From Flavipsychrobacter sp. (GTDB lineage: Bacteria > Bacteroidota > Bacteroidia > Chitinophagales > Chitinophagaceae): 41,132 nt of DNA. The stretch is from contig JANINW010000002.1 in the NCBI GenBank assembly GCA_024508935.1, positions 1-41,132 on the forward strand, read 5' to 3'. The notes under the pieces were generated by a model, which was given only the letters and a program-made list of their open reading frames with translations, searched no databases and was not told where the DNA came from. The position numbers and the translations under genes were made by a program. Below are positions 38,360 through 41,132 of the stretch, one piece after another; position 1 is the stretch's first letter; each line of letters starts with the position of its first letter.

Positions 38360-39111
38360 ATTGCTTCGGGATATGCGCGTTGCAGGTATTGCATTTCTGT
38401 AAGTATATGGCCCAGGTGTTCGGTATGGATACCTGCGCGGCTGCCGGTCTGCATAAACTCGCCGGCAGGTAGAAGAATATCTGCATCTTTCAGGATAGCT
38501 GTCACATGTTCCATCCACTTAGGTTTCAACGGAGCTAGGTCTGCAGCTATACCTTCTTTCAGCAGTGTTGCATCCACCTCGTCCATTTCAAACATTTCGC
38601 CGGTATACATCCACAGTTCGTCTACTGCGTGCTGCAGTTTGCTGTTGCTGATAACAGTACCCCTGCCAAGACGGTAGCACCAGTCCCTGGCATGTACCAG
38701 GTGGTATTTTACTTCTTTCAGTGTTTTGGCTGCTATACCGGCCAGTGTATCATCTTTCGATTTACTGAGTTCTGTAAAAAGTAAAGACTCAAACGCTGCA
38801 ATGAATAATTGCTTCGCAATAGTATAAGCAAAATCACCGGTGGGTAATTCTGTAATAAGATTGTTGTAGAATTGGCGCTCGCCACGTTTGTAAGCAAGGT
38901 CATCTTCTGTACGTTTCTTTCCTTCCACTTCGCCGGCATATCGTAGTAATGCCTGTGCGCGGCCAAGATTGTCTAATGCAATATTGGTCAGGGCCAGGTC
39001 TTCTTCCAGTATGGGACCACGGCTGCACCATTCAGACAGGCGGTGGCTTTGGATGAGGGCGCTGTCGCCAAGCCGCAGCAGGTAAGTATAAAGAGCATTT
39101 TGCTGGTTCAT
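38353..39111 (-). CDS. paaC: Phenylacetyl-CoA epoxidase structural subunit PaaC
   Basis: The 252-aa ferritin-like helical protein starts MNQQNALYTYLLRLGDSALI, followed by QSHRLSEWCSRGPILEEDLALTNIALD, characteristic of PaaC. It includes KEVKYHLVHARDWCYRLG and a TEHLGHILTEMQYLQR tail. It forms the core of the PaaABC complex with PaaA but has lost a working diiron site in known members. It starts 12 bp after paaB. Confidence 0.95.
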   Translation of the reverse strand: MNQQNALYTYLLRLGDSALIQSHRLSEWCSRGPILEEDLALTNIALDNLGRAQALLRYAGEVEGKKRTEDDLAYKRGERQFYNNLITELPTGDFAYTIAKQLFIAAFESLLFTELSKSKDDTLAGIAAKTLKEVKYHLVHARDWCYRLGRGTVISNSKLQHAVDELWMYTGEMFEMDEVDATLLKEGIAADLAPLKPKWMEHVTAILKDADILLPAGEFMQTGSRAGIHTEHLGHILTEMQYLQRAYPEAIW

Positions 39112-39123
39112 AATTCTTTGGTA

Positions 39124-39414
39124 TTAGATCTGCTTAGCGCCTTCAGGCATTACATAAAAAGTAGGGTGGCGATATATCTTATCATTTGCTGGGTCGAAGA
39201 ACATATCTGCATCATCAGGGTTAGATGCAGTTACATATTTTGCGGGCACCACCCATATACTGCTGCCTTCGTTACGGCGCGTATATATATCCCTTGCATT
39301 TTGCAGGGCCATCTGCCTGTCAGACGCGTGCACACTGCCTGCATGTATATGATGATTGCCTGCGCGGCTTTGTATAAATACTTCCCAAAGGTCCAGTTGT
39401 GTATCGTTTGCCAT
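39124..39414 (-). CDS. paaB: Phenylacetyl-CoA epoxidase subunit PaaB
   Basis: The 96-aa product shows the PaaB signature LWEVFIQSRAGNHHIHAGSVHASD, then ALQNARDIYTRRNEG and SSIWVVPAKYVTASNPDD. PaaB is a small subunit needed for the stability and activity of the PaaAC core. It begins 11 bp after paaA. The length matches the family. Confidence 0.95.
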   Translation of the reverse strand: MANDTQLDLWEVFIQSRAGNHHIHAGSVHASDRQMALQNARDIYTRRNEGSSIWVVPAKYVTASNPDDADMFFDPANDKIYRHPTFYVMPEGAKQI

Positions 39415-39425
39415 AGAGCGTTGTT

Positions 39426-40358
39426 TTATTTGTTTTCCTGAATTTGTTTACTGTAAGCAGCCCCTGCTTCTCTTACCCATGCACCTTCTTCATGATACTT
39501 TACATGATGCGCCATACGCTGTTTATTGCATGGGCCATTGCCGCTGATAACCTGTTTGAACTCTGCCCAGTTTATTTCGCCGTGGTCATAGCCCTGTTTG
39601 GCTTCGTTCCATTTCAGGTCTTTATCGGGTATAGCTAGCCCAATCAATTCTGCCTGTGGTACTGTTTTATCTATAAAGCGCTGGCGCAGTTCATCATTGC
39701 TCTTACGTTTTATTTTCCATTTGAAGGCATTACCTGAATGCGGTGAATCGCTGTCGTGCGGACCAAACATCATCAACGCAGGCCACCACCACCTGTTCAT
39801 AGCATCTTGTGCCATTTCCCTTTGTGCAGGTATGCCTTTCATCATTTTTGCCATTATCTCGTATCCCTGGCGCTGGTGAAAACTCTCTTCCTTGCAAATG
39901 CGTACCATAGCACGCGCATACGGTCCGTAAGATGTGCGTTGCAGCGATACCTGGTTTACAATAGCTGCCCCATCTACCAGCCAGCCAATAGCACCTATAT
40001 CCGCCCAGGTGAGCGAAGGGTAGTTGAATATGTTGGAATATTTTGCTTTGCCGCTATGTAGTTGCTCTATCATCTCCTCGCGCGAGATGCCCAATGTTTC
40101 GGCAGCGCTATAGAGGTAAAGCCCGTGACCGCCTTCATCCTGTATCTTGGCCAGCAGTATCTGTTTGGCACGCAGGCTGGGGGCACGGGTTATCCAGTTA
40201 CCTTCGGGCTGCATACCTATTACTTCAGAGTGCGCATGTTGGGATATCTGGCGAATGAGATGCAGCCTGTAATTTTCAGGCATGTGGTCCTTTGGTTCTA
40301 TATTCAGATCCTGGTCTACCTTTTCCTGGAAGGACGTTTCTGTGGCTGTTGGAAACAT
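39426..40358 (-). CDS. paaA: Phenylacetyl-CoA epoxidase catalytic subunit PaaA
   Basis: The 310-aa catalytic subunit has diiron ligand motifs E75-x2-H78 ([11 protein letters not shown]) and E158-x2-H161 ([12 protein letters not shown]). [21 protein letters not shown] upstream is diagnostic of PaaA. It epoxidises the ring of phenylacetyl-CoA with O2 and electrons from PaaE. paaE is absent from its usual place after paaD. The leader is about 17 nt, and the promoter region holds two palindromes next to a Crp/Fnr gene. Confidence 0.96.
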   Translation of the reverse strand: MFPTATETSFQEKVDQDLNIEPKDHMPENYRLHLIRQISQHAHSEVIGMQPEGNWITRAPSLRAKQILLAKIQDEGGHGLYLYSAAETLGISREEMIEQLHSGKAKYSNIFNYPSLTWADIGAIGWLVDGAAIVNQVSLQRTSYGPYARAMVRICKEESFHQRQGYEIMAKMMKGIPAQREMAQDAMNRWWWPALMMFGPHDSDSPHSGNAFKWKIKRKSNDELRQRFIDKTVPQAELIGLAIPDKDLKWNEAKQGYDHGEINWAEFKQVISGNGPCNKQRMAHHVKYHEEGAWVREAGAAYSKQIQENK

Positions 40359-40379
40359 AATTTTAATGTGTTAACCCAT

Positions 40380-40387
40380 CAAAATTA
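40380..40387 (-). promoter_or_regulatory. -7 promoter box (TAATTTTG) of the paa-hmg-hppD operon
   Basis: A perfect TAnnTTTG box on the minus strand lies 22 bp before the paaA start. No TTTG is present at 17-21 bp upstream, which suggests the promoter needs an activator. Confidence 0.65.
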
Positions 40388-40408
40388 TTTTTGGACATGC
40401 AATAAAAA

Positions 40409-40424
40409 TGTGATGCCTGTCACG
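40409..40424. promoter_or_regulatory. Crp/Fnr-type operator TGTGA-N6-TCACG
   Basis: TGTGA (40409-40413), six bases, TCACG (40420-40424). This is one base off the classical Crp consensus TGTGA-N6-TCACA. Its centre is about 40 bp upstream of the transcript start predicted from the TAATTTTG box, the position of a class II activator. Confidence 0.65.
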
Positions 40425-40432
40425 CCAAAAAG

Positions 40433-40446
40433 ATGACTCTGGTCAT
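40433..40446. promoter_or_regulatory. Second palindrome ATGAC-N4-GTCAT
   Basis: A perfect 5-bp inverted repeat with a 4-bp centre is spaced like an FNR-type site. Its centre is 23 bp (about two turns) beyond the first operator, near -63. Confidence 0.5.
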
Positions 40447-40458
40447 ATCCAACAATGA

Positions 40459-41132
40459 TCAAACATCACTGTGAGCCTTTTTAATAAGCAGTGCTTCGCT
40501 CAGTATTTTTATTTTCTTGCCTTTCAGTTCTATGATGTCTTGGTCTCGTAATTCATAGAGAATACGTGTGGCCGTTTCGCGCGTGGTACCGGCAAGGTTG
40601 GCCAGTTCTTCGCGTTTCACTACTATATTAATGGTAGCATTATCGCTTTCAAGGCCATAATTTTTCTTAAGGAATAAAAGGGCTTGTGCCAGCCGGTATC
40701 GAACGGGTTGCTGTGCTGTGGCCGTTATTTTCTGTTCAGCTTCTTTCAGCTCGTCAGATAGTAAATGGGCTATATTTAGTATGAGGCGGCTATTGTTGGC
40801 CGCAATATTGTATAACGGTGTTTTAGGCAGGAAACAAACTTTTGAATCTTCAAGGGCCGATGCTGAACCGGAATATGTATCGTTGCCAAATATAGCACGG
40901 TGCCCCATAACATTGCCGTCATGTATCAGGTGTACTATTTGTTCCTTGCCATCAACGCCACATTGTGTGATCTTAATCTTGCCCGATTGTACACAGAACA
41001 AGCCCTTGGGATAGGAGCCCTCGTGAAACAGTGCTTCGCCTTTTTTGTATTCCCTGCAACTCTTAATGTTATCCAGCTTATCCAGATCTTCTTTAGCCAG
41101 GTCTTTAAATATAGACTTATGGCGTACACTGC
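40459..41132 (-). CDS. Crp/Fnr-family regulator, N-terminus cut by the window edge
   Basis: The frame is open to the right edge, giving 223 residues of a regulator that begins outside. Visible are RHKSIFKDLAKEDLDKLDNI and REYKKGEALFHEGSYPKGLFCVQSGKIKI (effector beta roll), a long dimer helix, and a winged helix with VVKREELANLAGTTRETATRILYELRDQDII. SVRHKSIFKDL at the very start suggests a short N-terminal extension, as in Fnr-type proteins. Whether it holds cluster cysteines cannot be seen. It is transcribed toward paaA with 100 bp between them. A shorter TTG-initiated form at 41001 would cut the effector domain and is rejected. Confidence 0.9.
   Translation of the reverse strand, partial: SVRHKSIFKDLAKEDLDKLDNIKSCREYKKGEALFHEGSYPKGLFCVQSGKIKITQCGVDGKEQIVHLIHDGNVMGHRAIFGNDTYSGSASALEDSKVCFLPKTPLYNIAANNSRLILNIAHLLSDELKEAEQKITATAQQPVRYRLAQALLFLKKNYGLESDNATINIVVKREELANLAGTTRETATRILYELRDQDIIELKGKKIKILSEALLIKKAHSDV

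Noticed and set aside
38360-38518. N-terminal extension of PaaD
   Set aside because: The extra 53 residues are an out-of-frame reading of the paaC end. PaaD homology begins at MVIAQPRSKEDIL (38359).
40459-41001. Complete short Crp-like gene starting with TTG at 41001
   Set aside because: The frame continues with clear Crp/Fnr effector-domain sequence to the window edge, so this is an internal codon.

Overview
The window reads as a chromosomal segment of a member of the Bacteroidota, most likely a Chitinophagales/Chitinophagaceae-type bacterium. The signs are a type IX secretion C-terminal sorting domain, promoter boxes of the form TAnnTTTG, a sufBCDSE operon ending in a DUF59 protein, a PafA-type alkaline phosphatase, a glycosyltransferase-DUF2062 fusion and many lipobox proteins. 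The assignment below phylum is inference. No phage, plasmid, IS element or CRISPR array is visible.

Region by region. 1-2348: a 5'-truncated C45-type acyltransferase/peptidase and a GT2-DUF2062 protein, which look like the end of a larger biosynthetic cluster, possibly flexirubin. 2349-5604: small membrane, lipoprotein and T9SS-secreted genes separated by short-period GTGAA/TTCAC repeats and hairpins. 5667-6807: an AT-rich Crp/Fnr plus AhpD-like pair that may be acquired. 6846-11698: an outer-membrane barrel, two SRPBCC proteins, a rhomboid protease and an alpha/beta hydrolase, with a 650-bp gap holding a modular repeat array. 11848-16882: two cold-shock proteins, DinB, GNAT, Hsp20, an RmlD-like reductase and an alpha-oxoamine synthase. 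17004-20253: PafA phosphatase, NlpC/P60 lipoprotein, a lipocalin-like lipoprotein with iteron-like upstream repeats, and an initiator tRNA with a clear promoter and terminator.

20359-25891: era, a D-cysteine desulfhydrase-like enzyme, a dicarboxylate/amino-acid symporter, a stand-alone EF-Tu domain III-like protein, DedA and an MFS transporter. 25943-29011: a five-gene minus-strand operon (three PhnB-like VOC proteins, a small HMA-like protein, DoxX) divergent from a GlxA-type AraC regulator, with two good palindromes between them. 29148-35168: the complete SUF Fe-S assembly operon sufBCDSE-DUF59, followed by an Rrf2 regulator with three cysteines. 35485-41132: a minus-strand aromatic catabolism operon paaABCD-hmgA-hppD, preceded by a Crp/Fnr regulator that runs off the right edge.

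The most interesting regulatory reading is in front of paaA. A TGTGA-N6-TCACG palindrome is centred about 40 bp upstream of the start predicted from a TAATTTTG box, where a class II Crp/Fnr activator would sit. A second palindrome lies 23 bp further out. All oxygenases in this operon need O2, so a Crp/Fnr-type regulator next door is a coherent hypothesis. The other prominent unexplained structure is the array at 10288-10624, in which pyrimidine-rich tracts repeatedly end in palindromes.
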